The notes under the pieces: model-generated
Seen by the model: only the letters and a program-made list of their open reading frames with translations
Told to the model about the DNA's origin: nothing
The model's database searches: none
Assembly (NCBI RefSeq): GCF_000236585.1
Contig: NC_017278.1
Coordinates: 1,488,001 to 1,552,000 of the forward strand
Direction of reading: 5' to 3'
DNA: 64,000 bases
Origin: Thermus sp. CCB_US3_UF1
GTDB lineage: Bacteria > Deinococcota > Deinococci > Deinococcales > Thermaceae
Position numbers and translations under genes: made by a program
In this document: in pieces, positions 55,472-64,000 of the stretch
How positions within the stretch are numbered: the first letter of the stretch is position 1
Layout of the letters: each line of letters starts with the position of its first letter

Positions 55472-55909
55472 CTAGGCGGCCTGAACCCGCTCCTCCAGCC
55501 CCTTGAGGAGGCTTTCCACGTTTTCCTGCATCAGCTTCTGCACCAGCTTCTGCAGAAGCCCGCCAAAGATGGGGATGGTGAGCTCGTAGGTGAGGGTGAG
55601 GACCACCCGGGTTCCCTCCCCTTCGGGCAGGAAGACCCAGGTACCCTCGTAACGGTCAAAATCCCCCTCGGGGGAGAAGAAGCGGTTTTTCAGGTTCTGG
55701 TCGTCCCACTCCTCCTCCTCCAGCCAGCGGACCTTCTTGCCCATGGCCACCGCCACCCATTCGCTCCGGGTACGGTTGCCCTCCTGGGCCAGGACCTTCA
55801 GGCTCTCCACCTCCTTCAGGTAGGGCTTGAGCCCCTCCAGGTCCTTGGCCAGGGCGTACACCTTCTTGGGGGAAGCTGGGATGAAGCGTTCCGCGCGCAC
55901 CTCGGGCAT
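55472..55909 (-). CDS. SRPBCC (START-like) family protein
   Basis: 145 residues. It starts MPEVRAERFIPASPKKVYALAKDLE, typical of polyketide-cyclase/RatA-like helix-grip proteins, with a hydrophobic cavity pattern and a C-terminal helix. Ligand unknown. Lies 9 nt after recX in the same direction. A small hairpin (CATGGGC/GCCCATG) lies between it and spoVS near 55423-55444. Confidence 0.8.
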   Translation of the reverse strand: MPEVRAERFIPASPKKVYALAKDLEGLKPYLKEVESLKVLAQEGNRTRSEWVAVAMGKKVRWLEEEEWDDQNLKNRFFSPEGDFDRYEGTWVFLPEGEGTRVVLTLTYELTIPIFGGLLQKLVQKLMQENVESLLKGLEERVQAA

Positions 55910-55918
55910 GGGCTCTTT

Positions 55919-56350
55919 TTACCCGCTTTCCTCCTCCTTGGCAAGCCGGAAGGCCTCGAGGGCCACCCCCAGGGGAAAGCCCCGCCCCAAGAGAAAGCGC
56001 ACCGCCTTGGCCTGGTCCTGGCGGCGGGGGTAGCGGCGAAGGGCCCTAAGGGCCGCCTGGAGCACCTCCTCCTCCCCGTAGGCGGCCAAGACCTCCTCGG
56101 CCACCTCCTCCGGCACCCCCCGGGCCCGGAGGAGGTGGCGGAGCTTGGCCGGGCCGTACTTGGGCCTCAGGGCCACCAGGGTTTCCGCCAGGGCCCGGTC
56201 GTCCAAATAGCCCAGTTCCTCCAGCCTCTTCAGAACCCCTTCGGCCTCGGACTCGGGGAAGCGGGCCAGGAGCTTCTCCCTAAGGCGCGCCCGGCTCAAG
56301 GCCCTCCGGGAGAGGAGCCTAAGGGCATAGGCCAAAGCCTCCCTGTCCAC
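55919..56350 (-). CDS. recX: Regulatory protein RecX
   Basis: 143 residues made of three-helix repeats: ALAYALRLLSRRALSRARLREKL, VLKRLEELGYLDDRALAETLV and KYGPAKLRHLLRARGV. RecX inhibits RecA filament growth. recA is not in the window. GTG 56350 is 6 nt from the -10 TACCCT that overlaps the phosphoesterase promoter. Confidence 0.9.
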   Translation of the reverse strand: MDREALAYALRLLSRRALSRARLREKLLARFPESEAEGVLKRLEELGYLDDRALAETLVALRPKYGPAKLRHLLRARGVPEEVAEEVLAAYGEEEVLQAALRALRRYPRRQDQAKAVRFLLGRGFPLGVALEAFRLAKEEESG

Positions 56351-56356
56351 CCCTTT

Positions 56357-56366
56357 AGGGTACGCT
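56357..56366. promoter_or_regulatory. Bidirectional promoter with overlapping -10 elements
   Basis: Plus strand TACGCT (56361-56366) serves the phosphoesterase gene, 7 nt before its ATG. Minus strand TACCCT (56362-56357) serves recX, 6 nt before its GTG. The two hexamers share the central TA, so one open complex region could start transcription both ways. Confidence 0.5.
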
Positions 56367-56373
56367 AAGGCCC

Positions 56374-57057
56374 ATGCGGGTCTTCGCCATCGCCGACCCC
56401 CACCTTTCCCGCGTCCACCCCAAGCCCATGACCGTGTTTGGACCCGCCTGGCATGGGCATCCCGAGGCCTTTTTCCGCGGCTGGCGGGAGGTGGTGGGGC
56501 CGGAGGACCTGGTGATCGTGCCCGGGGATATCTCCTGGGCCATGCGCCTTTCCGAGGCCCTCCCCGACCTCTTGGACCTGGCGGCCCTGCCGGGGACCAA
56601 GGTCCTCCTCAAGGGCAACCACGACTACTGGTGGCCCTCCATCAGCCGCCTGCGGGCGGTGTTGCCGCCAGGGATGTACGCCCTGCAAAACGACGCCCTG
56701 GTCTTCTCCGGGGTGGCGGTGGCCGGCACCCGGGGCTGGCAGTACCCGCCCCCTACCCCGGAGGACGCCAAGGTCTTTGCCCGGGAGGTGGAGCGGCTAA
56801 GGCTCTCCCTCAAGGACCTGGAGGGCAAGCCCTACCGCCACCTGATCGTGGCCTTCCACTTCCCCCCCTTCGGCCCGGGCGGGGAGGCCACGCCCCTTTT
56901 GGAGGTGGCGGCGGAAGCCAAGCCCGAGGCCATCGTCTACGGCCACCTGCACGGGGCCGACCCCGAGCGCCTCCCCCCAAGCTACCAGGGCATCCCCCTG
57001 CACCTGGTGGCCGCCGACGCCTTGGGTTTCCGGCCCAAGGCCCTCCTAGACGTATGA
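56374..57057 (+). CDS. Calcineurin-like metallophosphoesterase
   Basis: 227 residues. Metal-binding blocks in order: FAIADPHLS, VPGDISWAM, LLKGNHDYWW (GNHD), VAFHFPPFG and YGHLHG. Cytoplasmic; substrate unknown. Its stop codon lies inside the TATGAT -10 of the next gene. Confidence 0.9.
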   Translation: MRVFAIADPHLSRVHPKPMTVFGPAWHGHPEAFFRGWREVVGPEDLVIVPGDISWAMRLSEALPDLLDLAALPGTKVLLKGNHDYWWPSISRLRAVLPPGMYALQNDALVFSGVAVAGTRGWQYPPPTPEDAKVFAREVERLRLSLKDLEGKPYRHLIVAFHFPPFGPGGEATPLLEVAAEAKPEAIVYGHLHGADPERLPPSYQGIPLHLVAADALGFRPKALLDV

Positions 57058-57058
57058 T
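57053..57058 (+). promoter_or_regulatory. -10 element TATGAT of the RAM-domain gene
   Basis: TATGAT overlaps the phosphoesterase stop and ends 6 nt before GTG 57065. A GGAGGGG in the same gap could also act as a ribosome site. Confidence 0.35.
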
Positions 57059-57064
57059 GGAGGG

Positions 57065-57343
57065 GTGATCACCGCCTTCGTCCTCATCCGCGCCCGGGGG
57101 GACCGCATCGCCGCCTTGGGCGAGGCCATGGCCGAGCTACCCCAGGTGGCCGAGGTCTACTCGGTGACGGGGCCCTTTGACCTGGTGGCCCTGCTGCGCC
57201 TGAAAGACCTGGAGGAGCTGGACGAGGCCGTCACCCAGGGGATCCTGGGCCTGGAGGGGGTGGAGCGCACGGAAACCCTCCTGGGCTTCCGCGCCTACCC
57301 CAAGCGCCTCCTGAACCAGGGCTTTTCCCTGGGCGAGGGATAG
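57065..57343 (+). CDS. Stand-alone Lrp/AsnC ligand-binding (RAM) domain protein
   Basis: 92 residues, only the C-terminal RAM domain of Lrp-type regulators without the DNA-binding helix-turn-helix: [40 protein letters not shown]. Such small proteins oligomerise and bind amino acids. Role unknown. Confidence 0.85.
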   Translation: MITAFVLIRARGDRIAALGEAMAELPQVAEVYSVTGPFDLVALLRLKDLEELDEAVTQGILGLEGVERTETLLGFRAYPKRLLNQGFSLGEG

Positions 57344-57349
57344 GGCCCT

Positions 57350-57901
57350 GTGCCCAGGCCCCTAGGCTTCCTCCTCGGGCTCCAAGGGGGGCTCCTCCTC
57401 CTGGGCGCCGGGGGGATGCTCCTCCTGGGCCTGCCCTTGGGGGGAGAGGCCCACCCCGTGCGCGACCCCCTGGTGGGCCTGGGGCTTTTGCTCCTCCTGG
57501 GAGGCCTCGAGGTCCTCTTCCGCCACCTCTTCCCCGCCTCCTTCCAGGAGGCCGAAAGGCTCCACCAGGCCCTGGGAAGGGCCTTGCGGGAAGCGGGCAC
57601 CGGCCCCGAAGGCCTCCTTCTCCTGGCCCTCCTCTCCGGGGTGGCGGAGGAGGTCTTCTTCCGCGGGCTGCTGCAAAGCCTTCTGGTGGGCTGGTTGGGG
57701 CTTGGAGGGCTTTTCCTCCAGGCCCTCCTCTTCGCCCTCCTCCACCCCGCCCCCAGGCGGGCCTTCGCCTACCCCTTGTACACCGGCCTGGCGGGCCTCC
57801 TCCTGGGGGGAGCCTACCTCCTCACGGGAAGCCTTTTACCCGGTATCCTGGCCCACGTGGCCCACAACGCCCGGGGCTTTTACCAGCTTTGGCGGGGTTG
57901 A
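57350..57901 (+). CDS. CPBP-family intramembrane metalloprotease
   Basis: 183 residues, about five membrane helices. Motif 1 [13 protein letters not shown] (EExxxR), motif 2 [10 protein letters not shown] (His) and motif 3 [12 protein letters not shown] (HxxxN/D) are all present, so the Rce1/CPBP active site is complete. Substrate unknown. GTG start 6 nt after the RAM gene stop. Confidence 0.88.
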   Translation: MPRPLGFLLGLQGGLLLLGAGGMLLLGLPLGGEAHPVRDPLVGLGLLLLLGGLEVLFRHLFPASFQEAERLHQALGRALREAGTGPEGLLLLALLSGVAEEVFFRGLLQSLLVGWLGLGGLFLQALLFALLHPAPRRAFAYPLYTGLAGLLLGGAYLLTGSLLPGILAHVAHNARGFYQLWRG

Positions 57902-57971
57902 AAGCTTTTTCCATTATGGGGGATGGGCACGCCTTCGCCTAGGGCTTGCGGCACATTCTCCCCCCAGAACC

Positions 57972-57980
57972 TGCTACAAT
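57972..57980 (+). promoter_or_regulatory. Extended -10 promoter of prkA operon
   Basis: TGCTACAAT fits an extended -10. The 42-nt leader holds GAAGGAGGG before ATG 58032. The rest of the 130-nt gap shows no terminator or RNA I can identify. Confidence 0.5.
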
Positions 57981-58031
57981 GGGGTTTAAGCTATCGGAAC
58001 CCGCTCCTAGCCGGTATGAAGGAGGGCGTGC

Positions 58032-60040
<2,009 letters not shown>

Positions 60041-60044
<4 letters not shown>

Positions 60045-61084
60045 GGCCCATTGAGCGCGACCTTCTCCGCTTCAAGGAGATCGTCCGGGGCGAGGTGAAA
60101 AAGCGGGCCCGGGAGTTCCTCACCCGGGAGGAGCTCTTCGGCCAGGTGGAGGGGCGGCTGGTCTCCATCCCCCTGCCCCAGCTGGAGCTCCCCAAGATCG
60201 TCCACGGGGAGCCCCTGGAGGAGGGGTTGGGCCTGGAAGGGGCAGGCTCGGAGGGCCTGGGGCCCGGGGGGCACGTGCCCGTGGCCGAGCTGGAGCTGGA
60301 GGAGTTCTTAGACCTCATGGGGGAGGCCCTGCGGCTTCCCCGGTTGAAGCCCAAGGGGGAAGGGGAGGTGACGGAGGAGGCCTGGCGCTACACCACCATC
60401 GCCCGTAAAGGGCCAAGGGGCCTGCGCCACGTGCGCCGCACCCTCAAGGCAAGCCTCCGCCGGGCCCTGGCCAGCGGGAGCTACCGCCCGGAGGACCCCA
60501 GGCTTTTCCCCGAGCCCGAGGACCTGCGCTACAAGGCCCCCAAAAGCCGCCCCCGGCCCCACGCCCAGGCGGTGATCCTCTTCGCCTTGGACGTTTCCGG
60601 CAGCATGCGGGAGGAGGAGCTGAGGCTGGTGAAGACCCTTTCCTTCTGGATCACCCTCTGGGTGCGGCGCCACTTCCCTCGCCTGGAGAGGCGCTACCTC
60701 CTGCACGACGCCGAGGCCTGGGAGGTTTCCGAGGAGGAGTTCTTCCGCGCCCGGGAGGGCGGGGGTACCCGGCTTTCCAGCGCCCTCCTCCTGGCCGAGG
60801 AGATCCTCAAGGCCTACCCCGAGGCCTTTTACAACCGCTACCTCTACCACTTCTCCGACGGGGAGAACTGGCAGGGGGACACCCCCTTGGCCCTCGAGGC
60901 CCTCAAGCGCCTCCTCCCCACCCTGGCCCTGTACGGCTACGCCCAGGTGCAGGGGCCCTACGGCCAGGGGCGCTTCCTGGAGGAAGTGCGGGAGGCCCTG
61001 GAAGGACGGGAGGGGTTCGCCGCCTTGGAGGTGCGGGGCCGGGAGGACCTGCCCCTGGCCCTGAGGCGGCTTCTAGGAGGCTAG
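60041..61084 (+). CDS. DUF444 (YeaH/YhbH) family protein with vWA-like domain
   Basis: 347 residues. The second half has a vWA MIDAS-like [15 protein letters not shown], then a Thr/Asp region ([28 protein letters not shown]). It is the usual partner of PrkA; exact role unknown. Coupled to prkA by ATGA. Confidence 0.92.
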
Positions 61085-61086
61085 CC

Positions 61087-62460
61087 GTGCGCCAGGAACT
61101 CCGCTACTGGGCCGAGAAGCTTCGGGAAAGAGCCCTGGAGGAGGGGCTTTCCTTCCCCCCGGTGCTCTTTGAGGAGGTGGGCCCCGAGGAGATGGCCATG
61201 CTGGCCGCCTACGGGGGCTTCCCCCGCCGCTACCCCCATTGGCGCTGGGGAAGCGAGTACCTGCGCTACCGGGAAACCTACCGCTACGGCCTCTCGCGGA
61301 TCTACGAGCTGGTGGTGAACACGGAGCCCGTCCACGCCTACCTCCTCAGGGGCAACACCCTCCTGGCCCAGAAGGTGGTCATGGCCCACGTCTACGCCCA
61401 CGCCGACTTTTTCCACCACAACCTGGCCTTCAAGCCCGTGCCCAAGGACATGCTGGACGAGATGGCCCACCACGCCGCCTTCGTGGAAAGGGCCATGGAG
61501 CGGCATGGGGCCCGGAGCGTGGAGGAGTTTCTGGACATGGCCCTCTCCCTGGAGAACCTGGTGGACCCCCACGCCCTCTACATCCAAAGGCCGGGGGCCG
61601 AGGAAGACGAGCCCTCCCCCGCACGCCTGCGGGTGCGCCCCTACCTGGACCCCTACGTGAACCCAGCCCCCGAGCCCCCCAAGGAGGCCGAGGAAGGGGC
61701 AAGCCCCAAGCCCCTCCCCCCCAGGCCCACCCGGGACATCCTGGGCTTTTTGGCCCAGCACGCCCCCCTGGCCCCCTGGCAGAAGGGCATCCTGGAGATC
61801 GTGCGGGAGGAAAGCCTCTACTACACGCCCCAGGCCGCCACCAAGGTCCTGAACGAGGGCTGGGCCACCTACTGGCACACCCGGCTCCTCCTCCCCCTCC
61901 TGGACCCGGAGGAGGCCCTGGAGTTCGCGGAGATGCAGGCCGGCCTCCTGGCCCCCCAGGGCTTCAACCCCTACCGCCTGGGGTACCTCCTCCTCAAGGA
62001 GGTGGAGGAGCGCTGGGACCTGGGGCGCTTCGGCCTCGAGTACGAGGCCTTGCCCCTGGGGGAGCGCCTCCGCTACGCCCGGCCCACGGGGGAGGGGCGG
62101 AAAAAGCTCTTCCAGGTGCGCACCATCTACACGGATCTGGCCTTCTTGGACGAGTTTTTGACCCCGGAGTTCGCCCTACGCCAGCGCCTGATCCCTCCTG
62201 AAGACCTCCCCCGGTTCGTTGAGGCCAAGCAGGCCCTCCTCTTCCGCCTCACCAACGGGGGTTATCCGGTGGTGGAGCTCCTGGACGCCAACTACGCCAA
62301 CCGGGGGGAACTCCTCCTGCGCCACGCCTACGAGGGGGTGCCCCTGGACCTGAAAAAGACCAAGGCGGTGCTGGAGAACCTGCACCGCCTCTGGGGCCGC
62401 CCCGTGCACCTGGAAACCGTGGTGGGGGGGAAAGAGGTCCGGCTTTCCGCCGGAACCTAA
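61087..62460 (+). CDS. spoVR: SpoVR family protein
   Basis: 457 residues. YGGFPRRYPHWRWGSEY, AYLLRGNTLLAQKVVMAHVYAHADFF and PQAATKVLNEGWATYWHTRLL are SpoVR hallmarks. Completes the prkA-DUF444-spoVR operon. GTG start 2 nt after the previous stop. Overlaps the convergent TlpA fusion by 4 bp. Confidence 0.93.
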   Translation: MRQELRYWAEKLRERALEEGLSFPPVLFEEVGPEEMAMLAAYGGFPRRYPHWRWGSEYLRYRETYRYGLSRIYELVVNTEPVHAYLLRGNTLLAQKVVMAHVYAHADFFHHNLAFKPVPKDMLDEMAHHAAFVERAMERHGARSVEEFLDMALSLENLVDPHALYIQRPGAEEDEPSPARLRVRPYLDPYVNPAPEPPKEAEEGASPKPLPPRPTRDILGFLAQHAPLAPWQKGILEIVREESLYYTPQAATKVLNEGWATYWHTRLLLPLLDPEEALEFAEMQAGLLAPQGFNPYRLGYLLLKEVEERWDLGRFGLEYEALPLGERLRYARPTGEGRKKLFQVRTIYTDLAFLDEFLTPEFALRQRLIPPEDLPRFVEAKQALLFRLTNGGYPVVELLDANYANRGELLLRHAYEGVPLDLKKTKAVLENLHRLWGRPVHLETVVGGKEVRLSAGT

Positions 62461-63248
62461 CGCAAGGCCCGCAGGTACCCGAGGAGAAGGGCCTCGGAAA
62501 GCTCCCCCAGGTGCCGGGCCACCAGCCGCCCCTCTCGGTCAAAGAAGTAGGTGGTGGGCAGGCCCTGGACCCCCAAGGCCTCGGAAAGCCGGCCCTCCGG
62601 GTCCAGGAGGACCCACTCCGGGGCCAGCCGCTCGGCCTCCAGGAAGCCCCGCACCACCGCCGGACCCTCCCCCTGGCTCACAAAGGCAAAGCGCACCTCG
62701 GGGTTTTCCTGGCTCACCCGCACCATCATGGGCAGTTCGCGGCGGCACGGGGGGCACCAGGTGGCCCAGGTGTTGAGGACCAGGGGCTTGCCCTGGAAGT
62801 CCCATAGGCGCACCGGCGTACCCCCCAAGGAGGCCAGGGTGAGGTCGGGAAGCCTCGTCTCCTGGGCCGCCCCGCCCCGGGTGAAAAGAACCCCCGCCAA
62901 GAGCCCAGCCGCCAGGGCCGCCACCCCGGCGTAGCGCCAAAGCCGCTTGGGCAGTACCATCAGCGTGTACCCTCCTGCCGTTAGGATACCCCAGACCGGG
63001 TCAAACCCCCCTTGCCAGACGTAGAGGACGGAAAGGGGGTCCTTGGCAAACACCCCCAGGTTCTCCAAGACAAACCCCAGCCGCGCCCCCAGAAGGCCCA
63101 CCCCCACCGCGCCATGGGCCCAGGGGGAAAGCCTCCGGTCCACCCTCCGGGCCAAGACCTCGGCCACCCCCACCAGGGCCAAAAGGGCCAGGGCCACCTG
63201 GACCCTGACCCAGGGAAGGACGAAAGGACCCAGCTCCAAGGCCTCCAT
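62457..63248 (-). CDS. Lgt-like membrane domain fused to TlpA-type thioredoxin
   Basis: 263 residues. The first 120 residues form about four membrane helices with LGARLGFVLENLGVF, DPLSVLYVWQGGFDPVWG (54-87), resembling prolipoprotein diacylglyceryl transferase but lacking its SFHGG histidine. The second half is a TlpA/ResA thioredoxin: LVLNTWATWCPPCRRELP with C165 and C168, then VQGLPTTYFFDREG with the cis-Pro. It should be an extracytoplasmic disulfide reductase anchored in the membrane. Shares 1 bp with the rhodanese gene. Confidence 0.8.
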   Translation of the reverse strand: MEALELGPFVLPWVRVQVALALLALVGVAEVLARRVDRRLSPWAHGAVGVGLLGARLGFVLENLGVFAKDPLSVLYVWQGGFDPVWGILTAGGYTLMVLPKRLWRYAGVAALAAGLLAGVLFTRGGAAQETRLPDLTLASLGGTPVRLWDFQGKPLVLNTWATWCPPCRRELPMMVRVSQENPEVRFAFVSQGEGPAVVRGFLEAERLAPEWVLLDPEGRLSEALGVQGLPTTYFFDREGRLVARHLGELSEALLLGYLRALR

Positions 63249-63619
63249 CAGCGGACCAGGGAGAAGCCCGCCCGCTCTATGGCCAATACCCCGCCTTCCA
63301 CGTGGTAGAGGTTGGTGTAGCCCTTCTTCTTCAGATACTCCGCCGCCTGGCGGCTGCGGTTGCCGCTACGGCAGTAGAGGTAAACGGGCTTGTCCTTGGG
63401 CAACTGGTCAGCCCACTGGGCGATGGCCTCCACCGGGAGGTTGATGGCCCCCGGGACGTGTCCTTGGGCAAACTCCGCAGGGGTGCGCACGTCCACCACC
63501 ACCGCCTCCGACCCCAGGGCCCCGTAGAGGGCCTGGGGGGTCACGTCCTGGTAGCTCCCCTTGGGCCCGCAGGCGAAGAGGAGGAGGGGGAGAAGGGCGA
63601 GGAGGGCGCGGCGGGTCAT
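63248..63619 (-). CDS. Rhodanese-domain lipoprotein
   Basis: 123 residues. Signal with lipobox LFAC at the start, then one rhodanese domain: VVVDVRTPAEFAQGHVPGAINLP and the active-site loop YCRSGNRSRQAAEYL (nucleophilic Cys). It may move sulfane sulfur or act as a redox protein outside the membrane. In line with PDO and TlpA fusion genes. Confidence 0.92.
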   Translation of the reverse strand: MTRRALLALLPLLLFACGPKGSYQDVTPQALYGALGSEAVVVDVRTPAEFAQGHVPGAINLPVEAIAQWADQLPKDKPVYLYCRSGNRSRQAAEYLKKKGYTNLYHVEGGVLAIERAGFSLVR

Positions 63620-63621
63620 GG

Positions 63622-64000
63622 CTAGGCCTGCACCCCCACGGCCTTGCGGATGGCCTGGAGGAAGGCGGAAAGGGGCTGGGCCCCCAGGACCCGCTCCTTG
63701 CCGTGGTTGACGATGGTATCGGGCACCCCGTGGATGTGGTAGCGGTTGGAGAGCTCGGGGAACTCGTTGGCCTCCACCATCTCCCCAAAGACCTTGGGGG
63801 AGGCGTAGGCCATGCGGTGGGCGGTGCGCACCGCCTGCGGGCAGTAGGGGCAGGTGGGGGTGACGAAGACCTGGAGCACCACCTCCTCGGGGAGGCTATT
63901 CAGCTCCTGCACCACGTTCTCGGGGAGGCCGTGGCCGTCCCGGCCCAGCATCTCCAGGTCCTCCAGGAGGCTGGCGAACTCGTAGCCGGCGGGGATGCCC
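63622..64000 (-). CDS. Protein disulfide oxidoreductase (PDO, glutaredoxin-like), 5' end beyond window
   Basis: The frame remains open to base 64000 and the visible part starts GIPAGYEFASLLEDLEM, which is the end of a first thioredoxin fold. The second fold has the active site TPTCPYCPQAVR (CPYC) and cis-Pro in IHGVPDTIVN. This matches two-domain PDO proteins common in hyperthermophiles, which handle disulfides in the cytoplasm. It lies 2 nt upstream of the rhodanese gene. Confidence 0.88.
   Translation of the reverse strand, partial: GIPAGYEFASLLEDLEMLGRDGHGLPENVVQELNSLPEEVVLQVFVTPTCPYCPQAVRTAHRMAYASPKVFGEMVEANEFPELSNRYHIHGVPDTIVNHGKERVLGAQPLSAFLQAIRKAVGVQA

Noticed and set aside
57946-57980. 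TTGCGG as -35 for the prkA promoter
   Set aside because: The spacer to TACAAT is 23 nt, too long. The TGC extension of the -10 explains the promoter better.

Overview
The window looks like a chromosomal segment of a Thermus species or a very close relative. It is very GC-rich, third codon positions are mostly G or C, genes are packed with 1-11 bp overlaps, and many proteins (HisRS, EF-Ts, S2, the 4Fe-4S uracil-DNA glycosylase, the TRAP lactate-type receptor) read like Thermus thermophilus proteins from memory. I see no transposase, prophage, CRISPR array or rRNA. Long open frames antisense to nearly every gene are a by-product of the GC skew and were ignored.

Layout, left to right. 1-3757: 3' end of an acyl/acetyl-CoA synthetase and a secreted TPR/glycoside-hydrolase-like protein. 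3708-12631 (minus strand): MurJ, an unusual HicB-like/PD-(D/E)XK nuclease fusion, tRNA-Leu, an LCP cell-wall protein, a subtilisin-like lipoprotein, a helical-backbone binding protein, HisD, and a membrane-anchored pseudokinase with its partner. 12712-16343 (plus): a small conserved protein, uracil-DNA glycosylase and modABC. 17152-23207 (plus): hisS, aspS, a PhzF-type enzyme, a HAD phosphatase and asnS. 23381-26294 (plus): a complete TRAP transporter. 26300-34816 (minus): pdxS and pdxT separated by an ArsR repressor, a zinc-type P-ATPase and NhaA; then a LysM/M23 peptidase, rho and a small transaldolase. 34917-40843 (plus): T-box-controlled ileS, a prolidase, a LysM-RlpA protein and endonuclease IV. 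40847-45974: an active and a degenerate site-2-protease paralogue, a DHH-CBS-nucleotidyltransferase giant, tRNA-Ser and a Gfo/Idh/MocA oxidoreductase. 46060-52614: tRNA-Ala, then rpsB-tsf-pyrH-frr-cdsA-dxr-rseP-GT2. 52598-56350 (minus): recX, an SRPBCC protein, spoVS, rsmB, proC and a small secreted protein. 56374-62460 (plus): a phosphoesterase, a stand-alone RAM domain, a CPBP protease, then prkA, DUF444 and spoVR. 62457-64000 (minus): a redox cluster (PDO, rhodanese lipoprotein, Lgt-like/TlpA fusion).

Regulation is unusually readable. At least sixteen genes have a -10 hexamer 6-8 nt before the start codon, which predicts leaderless mRNAs and corrects several start sites. Back-to-back promoters share -35 elements (tal/ileS; tRNA-Ala/rpsB) or even -10 elements (recX/phosphoesterase). 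ileS carries a T-box with an ATC specifier. rpsB has a leader that can form a hairpin-loop pseudoknot ending next to its ribosome binding site. The zinc-type ATPase has a 12-2-12 ArsR/SmtB-style operator over an extended -10 promoter.

The most novel candidates are the HicB-like/nuclease fusion (5185-6243), the pseudokinase operon (10978-12631), the active/inactive site-2-protease pair (40847-42108), the rpsB leader (46203-46298) and the Lgt-like/TlpA fusion (62457-63248). All functional calls rest on motif reading without database searches.
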